A DNA stretch of 64,000 nucleotides from Polyangiaceae bacterium (lineage in GTDB: Bacteria > Myxococcota_A > Polyangia > Polyangiales > Polyangiaceae), in contig CANJMI010000006.1 of assembly GCA_947475525.1 (NCBI GenBank), positions 62,001 through 126,000 of the forward strand. Direction: 5' to 3'. A model generated the notes under the pieces. It was not told where the DNA came from and made no database searches. It was given only the letters and a program-made list of their open reading frames with translations. Both the position numbers and the translations under genes were made by a program. The stretch's first letter is position 1. Each line of letters starts with the position of its first letter. Positions 1-9,188 of the stretch are shown one piece after another.

Positions 1-621
1 CACCACGGCGGCTCCGGCAAGTCGCACGCCGCGGCGCAAGGCTGGCAAGTACAGGTCGCCCACCAAGCAGCCTTCCTGCGGCAAGTGGCGCCTGGCATCG
101 GCGGAGAGCACCTGAGCTCCGACGAAATCGGCGCCGGCCACTTCGGTGCCGAAGACCTCGCCGCGCAGCCGGACGACGGTCCCGTCCGCCGCGAGCCCGA
201 CGGTTCCTTGGCCGGAAGCGCGACGGTCGGCGACGGCGAGGGTAGCGAAGCGGTCTTGCGCCGCGTGCTCTGCCATCAAGGTTGTGACGTCGAGTTCCGC
301 GAGGATGTCGCCGTTGACGACGACGAGTGCGCCGACGCCGACCGCTTCCCCGGCGTGATGCACGCCGCCGGCCGTGCCGAGGATCGCCGTCTCGCGGACG
401 ACGTCGAGGTCGAGTCGCTTGCCCGCCGCGCCGACGGCGTCGGGCAGGTGGTGTGCGTTGACGACGATTCGCTCGAGCCCCGCGGCGCGCAGCTGCCGAA
501 CGATGTGGTCGAGCAAGGCCGCGTCGCCAATCGGCACGAGCGGCTTCGGTAGCTCCTCGGTGAGGGGGCGCAGGCGCGTCCCGAATCCTGCGCAGAGGAC
601 CATCGCTCGGTCGATCGTCAC
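1..621 (-). CDS. Sugar-phosphate nucleotidyltransferase (C-terminus off the left edge)
   Basis: The reverse strand reads continuously from a GTG at 621 off the window edge with no stop. The N-terminus holds the nucleotidyltransferase signature AGFGTRLRPLTEELPKPLVP, followed by an LDHIVRQLRAAG helix, an EIRVVVN-like strand (ERIVVNAHH), the ETAILGTAGGV stretch and VVVNGDIL, the Asp that binds Mg2+ and nucleotide in this fold. This is the GT-A fold of mannose-1-phosphate guanylyltransferases and glucose-1-phosphate thymidylyl- or uridylyltransferases, which make nucleotide sugars in the cytoplasm for surface glycans. The start could be GTG 621, preceded by AGGTGA about 10 nt upstream, or ATG 603, which would begin right at the motif. 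The substrate cannot be decided because only about 207 residues are visible. It diverges from the lipoprotein gene at 681. Confidence 0.85.
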   Translation of the reverse strand, partial: MTIDRAMVLCAGFGTRLRPLTEELPKPLVPIGDAALLDHIVRQLRAAGLERIVVNAHHLPDAVGAAGKRLDLDVVRETAILGTAGGVHHAGEAVGVGALVVVNGDILAELDVTTLMAEHAAQDRFATLAVADRRASGQGTVGLAADGTVVRLRGEVFGTEVAGADFVGAQVLSADARRHLPQEGCLVGDLYLPALRRGVRLAGAAVV

Positions 622-680
622 CGCGGCACCGTCACCTATCGCTCGGGCCTTGTCAAAAACTCCACCCGAGTTGTGCGTCC

Positions 681-1187
681 ATGCTACGGCGGCCTATGCT
701 TCGAGTCGGACGGTTGGCACTTTTGAGCCTTTTTTCCGTCGCTTTCTGGCACTGCGGCGGTGGCGCGACGGGCATCGCAGCGTGCCGCGACATCGAATCG
801 AAAAAATGCGAACTCTTGCTCGGCTGCCCAACGGTGCCGATCGCCGACGCAAACGACGTCGACGCCTGCAAGCTCTTTTACCGAGACCAGTGCCTTCACG
901 GGCTGGCCGACTCCGCCGACCCGGCTCCGGTTGCGGTCTCTGCGTGTCTCGCGGCGATCGACCGCGCCGCAACTTGCAAAGCCGAGCCGCTGGGCTCGTG
1001 CGCGACGGCTCCCTTACTCGCGGCTGGGCAAGACGCGCAGAAGCTCACCGGGTGCGACGCGATGCTCGCGACCGAAGCTCTCGCGGACTGCGCGTTTCTG
1101 TCACCGGCGAACGGCGCTGGCGGAGCGGGCGGCGCGAACACGGGCGCAGCAACCGGCGGAGCGGGGGGCTCCGGCGGCGGCGGGTGA
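681..1187 (+). CDS. Cys-rich lipoprotein, unknown function
   Basis: A 168-residue protein with a basic N-terminus, a hydrophobic segment and a lipobox-like SVAFWHC near residue 25, so it is probably exported and lipid-anchored. The mature part has about ten cysteines in CxxxxxxxC-type spacing (ACRDIESKKCELLLGC, DACKLFYRDQC), suggesting disulfides. It ends in a low-complexity Gly/Ala tail (GAGGAGG, TGGAGGSGGGG). Such cysteine-rich lipoproteins with Gly tails are common in Polyangia and have no known role. The residue before the Cys (H) is not ideal for signal peptidase II, so lipidation is likely rather than certain. It converges on the lipoprotein gene that ends at 1197; only 9 bp separate the two stops. 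Confidence 0.7.
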   Translation: MLRRPMLRVGRLALLSLFSVAFWHCGGGATGIAACRDIESKKCELLLGCPTVPIADANDVDACKLFYRDQCLHGLADSADPAPVAVSACLAAIDRAATCKAEPLGSCATAPLLAAGQDAQKLTGCDAMLATEALADCAFLSPANGAGGAGGANTGAATGGAGGSGGGG

Positions 1188-1196
1188 CCGGACACT

Positions 1197-2558
1197 TCAA
1201 GGCGCGGTCCACGACTCCACGGTGAGGGCAGGCTGACCATCGCTGATGCGCGTGCCTCCGAGGACGGCGAGCGAGCCGAGTGGCGTCGAGAGGGCTGTGG
1301 CACCCGAGCGGGGTTCGCGCAGCGGGACGTCGTAAACGGCACTTGGGGCGAGGGTGATGCGCCGCACCGCGGTCTCGTGGCTGGCCGCGTCCTCGCAGAC
1401 GGCGAGGAGCAACCCCGGCCCCGCGAGGTATCCCTGGCAATGTGTCAGTGCGGCGGCGAGCCCGTTCGCGTCGATGGTCGTCGACGTGCACGCAGCAGCG
1501 CAACCCGGTGAGAGGCTACGTGTGGCTGCTGCCTTTCCGTCCAAGAGGCCGCCTATCAAGAGCAACTCTCCCGGATTGCCGCTCGCGACAGCCGCGGCTC
1601 CGACTACGGGATCCTCGACGTAGGCCCGCGCGAAGAATGCTGACGCCCCTGCGCTGAGCGTTTCGAGCCCCGGCGCGGAGATGCTTCCACCGACGACGAC
1701 GAGGCCCACGCCATCGACCCACGCGGCGGCAGCGCCGAGCCGTGGGCTCGTCAGTCGAACGGCCTTGAGCGAGCCGTCCTGGCCAACGACGAGGACGCGG
1801 TCACTCGCCGATGACGTGCGTGTGCCTCCGACGACGTAAGATTCGCCGCTCGCGCTGCGGACAACGCCTCCGCCGGCGACACTCGCGAACGAGTCGAGGC
1901 CGTTCGGCAGCTCGGCGTCGGTTACGGTCCCCGCGGCGAAGTCGACCCAACTCCCACCGACCGCGCCACCGTCGCTCGGCTTGCCGATGACGAGGAGCGT
2001 CGTACCGCTGCCTACGACGACGAGCGTCTCAGCTACGCGCGGCAAGACTCCGCCCGCCGCGGGCCCAAACGAGAAAAGGTCGTAGTAGGAGGCGCGGCTT
2101 GGGTCGTCGCCCGTGCCACCCGTGAGGAGGAGGAAACGCTCGCCCACGCTCGCCGCTACGCCCCCCGTGTGCGCTTCGGTGAGTGCCGACGGCGGACGCG
2201 CGAATTCATTTACACGCTGAGCGAATACCGGGAAAAACGTGCCTCCGACGTCCCCCAGCGTCACGCCCATGCTGCGGCCCCGAACCCGCACGTCATTCGT
2301 CGCGTCGCGGCCCTCGACCTCGAGAGAGACGAACTCATCGGGCGAAAATTCACCGAGCGAAAATGTCCCTCCTGGCGCGCTCTCGGTCGCGGCGATCACC
2401 GCCTGACCCGAGTTGAGCGCGCGGATGGTCATCGTCGTGATTGCGGGCTCGCGCGAGAACGCATCCGTCTCGTGGCCGGGCGTAATCTCGAGGCTCAGCC
2501 ACGGCGTGGCAGGCGTGCAGCCACCGACCACGAGTGCGGCGAAGAGGAGGCGACGCAT
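1197..2558 (-). CDS. Lipoprotein with kelch-like beta-propeller repeats
   Basis: A 453-residue protein starting MRRLLFAALVVGGC, a short signal peptide with lipobox VVGGC; in-frame ATG 2570 would add four residues. The body has repeated Gly-rich strand motifs such as LLLTGGTGDD, SYVVGGTRT, GLVVVGGS, LLLIGGLLDG and LAVLGGTRI, at about 50-70 residue spacing. That is the pattern of kelch-type propeller blades, so a folded extracytoplasmic beta-propeller is likely. Ligand unknown. Its start codon overlaps that of the divergent pabB gene by two bases within one CATG, so its promoter must lie inside pabB or the gene is read from a leaderless transcript. No clear Shine-Dalgarno sequence was seen. Confidence 0.75.
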   Translation of the reverse strand: MRRLLFAALVVGGCTPATPWLSLEITPGHETDAFSREPAITTMTIRALNSGQAVIAATESAPGGTFSLGEFSPDEFVSLEVEGRDATNDVRVRGRSMGVTLGDVGGTFFPVFAQRVNEFARPPSALTEAHTGGVAASVGERFLLLTGGTGDDPSRASYYDLFSFGPAAGGVLPRVAETLVVVGSGTTLLVIGKPSDGGAVGGSWVDFAAGTVTDAELPNGLDSFASVAGGGVVRSASGESYVVGGTRTSSASDRVLVVGQDGSLKAVRLTSPRLGAAAAWVDGVGLVVVGGSISAPGLETLSAGASAFFARAYVEDPVVGAAAVASGNPGELLLIGGLLDGKAAATRSLSPGCAAACTSTTIDANGLAAALTHCQGYLAGPGLLLAVCEDAASHETAVRRITLAPSAVYDVPLREPRSGATALSTPLGSLAVLGGTRISDGQPALTVESWTAP

Positions 2559-3918
2559 GGGGTGTTGCATGCTAGCACGGCGAACGGTGACCGCCCTCCG
2601 CGCACGGCTCCTGCGGCTCCCGCCCGATCCCATTCAGCTTGCGCGAAACTGCCACGCAAGTGGGCTCGAGCGCGTGTGTCTGCTCCATTCCGCTGAGGCG
2701 GCGACCGTGACCCCGCGCGTCTCCTACGTGGCCGCCGCGCCCGATCGCGAGACCGCCGAGCTCGACCCGTTCGAGGATGATGCGCCACTCGCAACCGGAG
2801 CGCTGGCGGGCGTGCCGCGGTGGATCGGGGTGATCCCGTACGAGTCACGGCGCAGTCTCGAGCGCCCTGCGTGGCGGCGCGTCGATCAGCGCGCGGTCCC
2901 GATGCTCGTGCATCCGCAATGGCTGCGTTTTCCCGCAGTTCTTCGCGTTGATGCCGATACGGGGGAGGTGCTCGCGGTCGGTGAGAGTGACGCGGCTATC
3001 GAGCGACTCGCGGCTGCTGCCGGACGTGCCGCTCCACGCGCCGAGCACGCGCTCATCGTCGCCACCGATGCCGATTCACCGTCTCTTCACCTCGAACGGG
3101 TGCGCCGCGCGGTGGCCTTCATCCTCGAGGGACACCTCTACCAAGTCAACGTCGCTCGGAAGCTCGACCTCTCGGTCGAAGGTAGTTGGCTCGAGGCGTA
3201 TGCGGCACTCGCCGGTCGGTCACCGGCCGCATTCGGAGCCGCACTCGATCTCGGTCAGGTTCGGGTCCTTTCGACGTCGCCGGAGCTGCTGCTTCTCGGT
3301 CCGCGCGCAGTCGGTCCGTCGTCCAACGTCGCGTGGCTCTACACCGAGCCCATCAAGGGAACGCGACCACGAGGGCTCGACGCGCCTGCCGATCTTGCGA
3401 GCGCCCGCGAGCTTGACGCGGATCCGAAGGAGCGCGCCGAGCTTGCGATGATCCTCGACGTCGAGCGTAGCGACCTCGGTGCCGTGGCAGCATTCGGTTC
3501 GGTGCGGATCGTCCGACCGCCAGAGATCGTGACGCACCGCACCGTGCATCATCGCAAGGCGTTGATCGCCGCCGTTCTCGCTCCTGGGGTTTCACGACGA
3601 GAACTTCTCGAGCGCATGGTCCCAAGCGGAAGTGTCACCGGCGCCCCGAAGGTCCGTGCGATGGAGGTGATAGCCGAGCTCGAAGCCCATCGCCGCGGCC
3701 TCTACACCGGGGCGCTTGGTTATGGAGCGCATGACGGCTCCTTCACGCTCGCGATGGCAATTCGGACCGCCGTCCTCGCGGGCGAGGAAGGGAACTACCG
3801 GGGCGAGTATTTTACGGGCGGCGGGATCGTCGCCGACTCAGACCCCGAATGCGAGCTTGCCGAGACGCGCTGGAAGGCCTTGCAGGTCGGGGTCACGCCT
3901 CGCGGAGCCGCGGGATGA
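2557..3918 (+). CDS. pabB: Aminodeoxychorismate synthase component I (PabB-type chorismate-utilising enzyme)
   Basis: About 453 residues; converts chorismate plus ammonia to 4-amino-4-deoxychorismate, the precursor of p-aminobenzoate and folate. The C-terminal chorismate-binding domain shows TEPIKGTRPRG, where PIKGT carries the lysine (residue 267) typical of PabB rather than the PIAGT of anthranilate synthase. It also has RAELAMILDVERSDLG, HRTVHHRK, PSGSVTGAPKVRAMEVI and ECELAETRWKAL. Start: ATG 2557 is preceded by GAGGAGG about 7 nt upstream; ATG 2569 and GTG 2587 are alternatives. No glutamine amidotransferase (PabA) or lyase (PabC) gene is adjacent. The 3' end overlaps that of the convergent moaB gene by 26 bp. 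Confidence 0.9.
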   Translation: MGCCMLARRTVTALRARLLRLPPDPIQLARNCHASGLERVCLLHSAEAATVTPRVSYVAAAPDRETAELDPFEDDAPLATGALAGVPRWIGVIPYESRRSLERPAWRRVDQRAVPMLVHPQWLRFPAVLRVDADTGEVLAVGESDAAIERLAAAAGRAAPRAEHALIVATDADSPSLHLERVRRAVAFILEGHLYQVNVARKLDLSVEGSWLEAYAALAGRSPAAFGAALDLGQVRVLSTSPELLLLGPRAVGPSSNVAWLYTEPIKGTRPRGLDAPADLASARELDADPKERAELAMILDVERSDLGAVAAFGSVRIVRPPEIVTHRTVHHRKALIAAVLAPGVSRRELLERMVPSGSVTGAPKVRAMEVIAELEAHRRGLYTGALGYGAHDGSFTLAMAIRTAVLAGEEGNYRGEYFTGGGIVADSDPECELAETRWKALQVGVTPRGAAG

Positions 3919-4435
3919 GCTCGATGAAGTTGCAAGGACGGTAGCGGCGGTCGAGCTGGGTCGCGAGGATCCCGTCCCACGCGTCGCGACAGGCGCTCGG
4001 GGAGCCGGGGAGGGCGAACACATACGTGCCTCGCGCAACGCCGCCGAGGGCGCGCGACTGAATCGTCGAGGTGCCGATTTTTTGGTAGCTGAGCCATCGG
4101 AAAAGTTCACCGAACCCAGGTATTTCCTTGTCGATCACGCGCCTGACCGCTTCCGGTGTCACGTCGCGTCCGGTGAGGCCGGTGCCGCCCGTCATCAAGA
4201 CGACGTCGATGTTTGGATCGGCGATGAACCCATCGAGTGCGCTGACGAGCCGCTCGATGTCATCCGGAAGAATGCAACGCGCCCGTACCAGGTGCCCTGC
4301 CGCCCTCGCCCGTTCGAACAGCGCTGCCCCCGATAGGTCCGTCGCTTCGGTGCGGCTGTCCGAGACCGTCATCAGCGCGAGGTGACACGGCACAAAAGGC
4401 AGGGATTCGTCGATTCCTGGCACATTCGGTGGCAT
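3893..4435 (-). CDS. moaB: Molybdenum cofactor biosynthesis protein MoaB/Mog
   Basis: A 180-residue member of the MoaB/Mog family, which adenylylates molybdopterin before molybdenum insertion. Visible family features are the N-terminal strand [17 protein letters not shown], the substrate-binding [19 protein letters not shown], the [19 protein letters not shown] helix, and [20 protein letters not shown]. The start [11 protein letters not shown] fits the family length. It is divergent from the MBL-fold gene with only 3 bp between the two start codons, and it overlaps the end of pabB by 26 bp. No other molybdopterin gene is in the window, so whether it acts as MoaB or Mog cannot be decided. Confidence 0.9.
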   Translation of the reverse strand: MPPNVPGIDESLPFVPCHLALMTVSDSRTEATDLSGAALFERARAAGHLVRARCILPDDIERLVSALDGFIADPNIDVVLMTGGTGLTGRDVTPEAVRRVIDKEIPGFGELFRWLSYQKIGTSTIQSRALGGVARGTYVFALPGSPSACRDAWDGILATQLDRRYRPCNFIELIPRLREA

Positions 4436-4438
4436 ACC

Positions 4439-5311
4439 ATGGTGGCCATGCGACGCATCTGGTCCCTCGAAGGCAATCGTCAACGGCTCGACGGTGGAGC
4501 GATGTTTGGCAACGCCCCGCGGGCGCTCTGGCAGCGTTGGGCGGTGCCCGACGACCTTGGGCGAATCGACCTCGCATGCCGCTGCCTCCTGCTTGAAGAC
4601 GCTGGTCGCTTCACCCTGTTCGAGACGGGGATCGGCGCATTCTTCGCCCCGGAATTGCGCGAACGCTATGGCGTGTTTGATCCGCGCCACGCGCTCTTGG
4701 ACGCACTTGCGCAGGTCGGGCCCGGTCACGAAGGGATCGACACCGTCGTCTTGTCGCACCTGCATTTCGACCACGCGGGCGGGCTGCTCGCCGCTCATGA
4801 GCACGGTCGTGCGCCAGCTCTCCTCTTTCCGAATGCTCGCTTCGTGACCTCGCGCGAAGCCTTTGAGCGTGCCGTCGCCCCGCATGAACGCGACCGCGCC
4901 TCGTACATCGCTGAGCTACCGAAGTTGCTCGTGGACAGCGGCCGGCTCGAGCTCGTCGCGCGGGGCGGCTCGGCCGTTGCGACCCCGGGCATTCGCTATC
5001 ACTTCTCGGATGGGCATACCCCCGGTCTCCTCTTGGCCGAGCTCGCATCGGAGGACGGCCCGATCGTCTTCGCGGCGGATGCAATCCCCGGGGCGGCGTG
5101 GGTGCACGTACCCATCACGATGGGCTACGACCGCTACCCCGAGATGCTGATCGACGAGAAGCGCGCGCTCCTCGGGGAGCTTCTGGATCGCCGAGGACGC
5201 CTGTTTTTCACGCATGATTCCGCAACCGCACTCGGGCGCGTGGCCCGAGACGAGCGCGGCCGCTTTCACGTGACCGAAGCCGTCGGCGACGTGTCCGCGT
5301 TTCCGATCTAG
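4439..5311 (+). CDS. Metallo-beta-lactamase-fold hydrolase
   Basis: About 290 residues with the MBL-fold metal-binding signature [11 protein letters not shown] (H107, H109, D111, H112), then DGHTPG, FAADAI and a late THDSA histidine/aspartate. This arrangement is typical of lactonase/glyoxalase-like MBL hydrolases that bind two metals. The substrate is unknown; candidates include lactones and thioesters. Starts at ATG 4439 (MVAMRRIW) or ATG 4448. The N-terminal residues [20 protein letters not shown] resemble the opening strand of the fold, so nothing appears missing. The promoter would have to lie inside the divergent moaB gene, whose start is at 4435. Confidence 0.85.
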   Translation: MVAMRRIWSLEGNRQRLDGGAMFGNAPRALWQRWAVPDDLGRIDLACRCLLLEDAGRFTLFETGIGAFFAPELRERYGVFDPRHALLDALAQVGPGHEGIDTVVLSHLHFDHAGGLLAAHEHGRAPALLFPNARFVTSREAFERAVAPHERDRASYIAELPKLLVDSGRLELVARGGSAVATPGIRYHFSDGHTPGLLLAELASEDGPIVFAADAIPGAAWVHVPITMGYDRYPEMLIDEKRALLGELLDRRGRLFFTHDSATALGRVARDERGRFHVTEAVGDVSAFPI

Positions 5312-5340
5312 CTCGCCCGGTCGAGGTTGCCCGACCGAGC
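5311..5340. terminator. Possible bidirectional hairpin between convergent genes
   Basis: The 48-bp gap between the stop of the MBL gene and the stop of topA contains an inverted repeat: GGTCG and CGACC arms, extended by GCTC and GAGC, around an 8-nt loop. No U-tract follows on either strand, so intrinsic termination is uncertain. Confidence 0.3.
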
Positions 5341-5359
5341 GCGGCAGCGCCCGTGCGGA

Positions 5360-8152
5360 CTACGTCTTCGAGGTCGCTTTTTTGGCGGCCTTTTTCGGAG
5401 CAGCCTTCTTCGTGGCAGCCTTTTTGGCGGCCTTCTTCGGCGCTGCCTTGACGGTAGTGGACCCGACCTCAGCAGCCTCGCTTGCGGGCTTCTTGGTCGC
5501 CTTTTTCGGCGTCTTCGCCGCACCGAATCGCGCCGGACCCGCGCGGCGCGCACCGCCTGCACGGCCCTTTTTCGGTGGGCTCGTCCCAGCCGTGTCGCGT
5601 CGGAGCTGCAAGAGCTCTTGCGCACGCTCGGGCGTCATCTCTTCGGGGACGTCACCGGCACGGAGGGATGCATTCGTCTCGCCGTCCGTCACGTAAAGTC
5701 CGAACCGGCCCTGGCGGAGCGTGATGGTCTTGCCGCTGGCGAGATCGGCACCGAACTCGCGCATCGGAGCTGCGGCTTGGCGTCGTTGGATCGTGCGCGG
5801 CGCGGCCAAGAGCGTGATGGCGTCCGCCAGCGCGACTTCGAAAACCTGCTCTTCGCTCGCGAGGCTGCGTCGGTCCTCACCGCACGCGATGTAGGCGCCA
5901 TAGCGGCCCAAGTGTGCGGTAATTTCACGACCGGTCGCATCGGCCCCGACGACGCGTGGCAACGCGAGCAGCCGAAGGGCTTCTTCGAGCGTGACGGTCG
6001 CGGCCTTCATGGTGCCGAGCAAGGATTGCGTTTTCGGCTTGGTCTTCAGGTCCTCGCCGAGCTGCACGTAGGCGCCGAAGCGTCCCTCGCGCACCAGGAC
6101 GTTCTCGCCGGAATCGGCGTCGACACCGAGCACCCTGTTGCCGCTTGGTGTGTCGAGCATCTCGACCGCTCGAGCAAGCGTCACTTCGTCGGGCGCGAGC
6201 TCCGGGGGTAGGCTCGTCGTCGTCTCGCCGCGCTGCAGGTAGGGGCCGAAGCGACCGACGCGCACGACGATGTCGCGGTTCTCGGCGTCTTGGCCGAGGG
6301 CGATCGTGTTAATCCCGCGCGCATCGATCTCCTCGAGTTTGGTCGAGACCATGTCTCGGAGTCCCTGGCGCTTCGAACCGTCATCGCCGAAGTAGAAGGC
6401 CTTGAGCCACGGGAGCGACTGCTTTTCCCCTTTGGCGATCTCGTCGAGGTCGTCCTCCATTCGGGCGGTAAATTCGTAGTCGACGAGCGACCCAAAATGC
6501 TCTTCGAGCAAGCGAATCACGCTGAATGCGGTGAAGGACGGGACGAGGGCGGTGCCCTTTTTCCAGACGTAGCCGCGTTCGACGATGGTGTTGATGATGC
6601 TCGCATAGGTGCTCGGACGACCGACGCCGAGCTCTTCCATGTTCTGCACGAGCGACGCTTCGGTGTAGCGCGCCGGGGGCTGAGTCTCATGTCCCGACGG
6701 GGTGAACGTCTTGCCTCGAATCGCCTCGCCTTCGCGCAGCTCGGGCAGGTGCTTCTCGCGCTCTTCGAGCTCCGCCTCGGGGTCGTCGCTGCCTTCGACG
6801 TAGGCGCGCAGAAATCCCGGGAAGGTTATCGTGTTGCCGCTCGTGGAAAAGACGACCTCGCGACCGGAGGGCGTCTTGGCCGTGACGCGGAGCTGGACGC
6901 GCTGTCCGACGGCATCTTCCATCTGCGACGCGAGGGTGCGCTTCCACACGAGCTCGTAGAGGCGGCGCTCGTCGGGGCCGAGTTCGGATTCGACCGTTTC
7001 GGGGGTGCGGAAGCGATCGCCCGCCGGGCGAATTGCTTCATGCGCCTCCTGCGCGTTCTTGACCTTGCGCTTGTAGACGCGCGGCGTTTTCGGCAAGTAG
7101 GCGTCGCCGTAGAGTTCGCCTATCTGCCGACGCGCCGCGTCGAGCGCGGTCTCCGACAGGGTCGTCGAGTCGGTACGCATGTAGCTGATGTAGCCATTCT
7201 CGTAGAGGCGCTGGGCCGCCCGCATCGTGCGCGACGAGCTGAAGCGCAGTTTGCGCCCCGCTTCCTGCTGCAGCGTCGAGGTCATGAACGGCGCCATCGG
7301 TGAACGCCGGTAAGGCTTCGTGACGAGCGAGGTCACCGTGAAGGTCGATGCTCCGAGCTCGGCGGCGAGGGCCCGCGCGTCTTTTTCGTTGAGGACGACG
7401 GTCTTTTCGACTTTCGCAGCGTCGCCCTTTAGCTTGCCGTCGGAACCGAAATCCTTGCCCGATGCGATGCGCGCGCCGTCGAGCTGCACGCTCGTGGCGG
7501 TGAAGGCGCCGGCGGCGGCTTCGAGAGCGGCATCGATGTCCCAATAACTTGAGCCGACGAAGCGCATCCGCTCGCGTTCGCGTTCGACGATGACGCGCGT
7601 GGCGACGCTCTGGACGCGGCCTGCGCTGAGCTTCGGCATCACCTTTTTCCAGAGGACTGGCGACACCTCATAACCGAAGAGTCGGTCGAGGATCCGCCGT
7701 GCCTCCTGGGCATCCACCAGACGACGGTCGATCTCGCGTGGATTTTGGATCGCGAGCGCGATCGCTCTCGGGGTGATCTCGTGGAACACCATCCGCTTGA
7801 CGGGCACGCGAGGCTCCAAGACCTCGAAAAGATGCCAAGCGATCGACTCTCCTTCGCGATCCTCGTCGGTCGCGAGCAGCACTTCGTCGCTCTCGCGGAT
7901 AAGCTTCTTCAGCTTCGCGATGTGCTGCCGCTTGTCCGCATCGAGCACGTAAAGGGGCCGAAAGTCATGATCGACGTCGACTCCGAGGCGCGCCCAGCTC
8001 GCCTTCTTGAACTCGACCGGTACGTCGCTCGCGCGACGAGGCAGGTCTCGGATGTGGCCGATCGATGACTCGACCACGTATTTGTCCCCAAGGAATCCCG
8101 CGATGGTACGGGCCTTGGCAGGCGACTCTACGATGACGAGCGATCGGGCCAC
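5360..8152 (-). CDS. topA: DNA topoisomerase I (type IA)
   Basis: About 930 residues; relaxes negatively supercoiled DNA through a 5'-phosphotyrosine intermediate. The TOPRIM domain starts at the N-terminus (LVIVESPAKARTI, ATDEDREGESIAWH). The catalytic tyrosine is Y324 in YISYMRTDSTTLS, with SAGRVQSVATR and GRPSTYASII also present. The C-terminus has four topoisomerase C-terminal repeats (GRFGPYLQRG, GRFGAYVQLG, GRYGAYIACG, GRFGLYVTDG) and no four-cysteine zinc fingers. It ends in a roughly 45-residue Lys/Ala-rich tail resembling histone H1, as in actinobacterial enzymes. Start: GTG 8152 gives VARSLVIVESP, the usual family start; ATG 8200 would add 16 unrelated residues. Probably monocistronic. 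Confidence 0.97.
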   Translation of the reverse strand: MARSLVIVESPAKARTIAGFLGDKYVVESSIGHIRDLPRRASDVPVEFKKASWARLGVDVDHDFRPLYVLDADKRQHIAKLKKLIRESDEVLLATDEDREGESIAWHLFEVLEPRVPVKRMVFHEITPRAIALAIQNPREIDRRLVDAQEARRILDRLFGYEVSPVLWKKVMPKLSAGRVQSVATRVIVERERERMRFVGSSYWDIDAALEAAAGAFTATSVQLDGARIASGKDFGSDGKLKGDAAKVEKTVVLNEKDARALAAELGASTFTVTSLVTKPYRRSPMAPFMTSTLQQEAGRKLRFSSSRTMRAAQRLYENGYISYMRTDSTTLSETALDAARRQIGELYGDAYLPKTPRVYKRKVKNAQEAHEAIRPAGDRFRTPETVESELGPDERRLYELVWKRTLASQMEDAVGQRVQLRVTAKTPSGREVVFSTSGNTITFPGFLRAYVEGSDDPEAELEEREKHLPELREGEAIRGKTFTPSGHETQPPARYTEASLVQNMEELGVGRPSTYASIINTIVERGYVWKKGTALVPSFTAFSVIRLLEEHFGSLVDYEFTARMEDDLDEIAKGEKQSLPWLKAFYFGDDGSKRQGLRDMVSTKLEEIDARGINTIALGQDAENRDIVVRVGRFGPYLQRGETTTSLPPELAPDEVTLARAVEMLDTPSGNRVLGVDADSGENVLVREGRFGAYVQLGEDLKTKPKTQSLLGTMKAATVTLEEALRLLALPRVVGADATGREITAHLGRYGAYIACGEDRRSLASEEQVFEVALADAITLLAAPRTIQRRQAAAPMREFGADLASGKTITLRQGRFGLYVTDGETNASLRAGDVPEEMTPERAQELLQLRRDTAGTSPPKKGRAGGARRAGPARFGAAKTPKKATKKPASEAAEVGSTTVKAAPKKAAKKAATKKAAPKKAAKKATSKT

Positions 8153-8306
8153 GGTGTCTCTCAGGTTGGGGGCAGGGGCGCCCAGCAGCGGGCATCCCAT
8201 AGGGCGCAGGCCCGTGGGCTGTCAAGCGTGGCCGCCGTTGCCGGGGTGGGTGGGTGCGCCCGTTACTTGGCCTACCGCTTCGAAATTCAGTAACAATTAT
8301 GCCGTG

Positions 8307-9143
8307 ATGAAGCGAACTTCTGACCGCGATAGCGGCGACGCGGTCAGCGTTCGGAACCTGGAACAGATCCAGGAAAAAGAGCCGCACCAAGGTGCCACCA
8401 AGCTCGGCGCGCTGATCATGGCCTCCTTCGGCGGGGCCTGCATTGTGTTCTGTTCGCTGATGTTGGTGCGCTCCCCCGACACCGAAACACCGAAAGGCTC
8501 CGACCCACTCGGGGCCCTCGTGGCGGCGACTCCCTCGAGCCCGAAAAAAAAGGCGAAACCGGCGCTCGAGGTTGGCGACGTGACCTTCCCCGAGGTCTTG
8601 ACGGATCGCGAGGACAAGACGACCGCGCTCGCCGCGGTTCGGGCGCTGCGCCCCGCCACCAGCGGTTCGCCTGAAGCCGAGTTGCCGCGCGGTGCCGGTC
8701 GCGAACCGCCGCCTGCGACGGATCAACTTCAGGTTGTTCCGCTGCCCGCCCAAGATGTCCTCGGACAGGACGTGCCGCGTCCCATCGCCTCGGCCGACAC
8801 GCTACAGGCCGCCGCGCAGACGCTCTCGCGCGAGCCCGAAGGGACGGCGCTGGCCGATCGGGGTGAGCCGGGGGGCTACCAGCTCCAGGTAAGCTCCTTC
8901 AAGAGCCGTGAAGAAGGCGAGGCGTTCGCCACCGCGCTCCGTCGCCGGGGCCACAAGGCGCACGTCGAGGAGGCCAACGTTCCTGGACGCGGATTGTGGT
9001 TTCGCGTGCGCGTGGGGTCGTTCAAGTACAAGCGCTCGGCGCAGATTTACCGCGAAGAATTCGAAGCAAAGGAGCGCATGGTGAGTTTCATCGTCGATCC
9101 GCCGAAGAACGCGGTCAGCATCTCCGTCACCGACGCGGATTAG
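8307..9143 (+). CDS. SPOR-domain membrane protein
   Basis: About 278 residues. A short basic cytoplasmic N-terminus is followed by one transmembrane helix (LGALIMASFGGACIVFCSLM, roughly residues 32-52) and a Pro/Ala/Lys-rich linker. A C-terminal SPOR domain spans about residues 190-270 (YQLQVSSFKSREEGEAF, RVRVGSFKYKRSAQIY). SPOR domains bind denuded peptidoglycan at division sites, so the protein probably sits in the inner membrane with SPOR in the periplasm. Start ATG 8307; in-frame GTG 8304 is also possible. No Shine-Dalgarno is evident, and the upstream sequence is locally AT-rich. It diverges from topA and converges with the next gene. Confidence 0.85.
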   Translation: MKRTSDRDSGDAVSVRNLEQIQEKEPHQGATKLGALIMASFGGACIVFCSLMLVRSPDTETPKGSDPLGALVAATPSSPKKKAKPALEVGDVTFPEVLTDREDKTTALAAVRALRPATSGSPEAELPRGAGREPPPATDQLQVVPLPAQDVLGQDVPRPIASADTLQAAAQTLSREPEGTALADRGEPGGYQLQVSSFKSREEGEAFATALRRRGHKAHVEEANVPGRGLWFRVRVGSFKYKRSAQIYREEFEAKERMVSFIVDPPKNAVSISVTDAD

Positions 9144-9188
9144 CGCGGCCGCATCCCGAGCGGGCCCTTGGTGCTCGCGGCGCGGGGG

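Noticed and set aside
6290-7303. Long open frame on the plus strand inside topA
   Set aside because: It is antisense to the conserved core of topoisomerase I and shows no domain or composition of its own; high G+C makes such shadow frames common.
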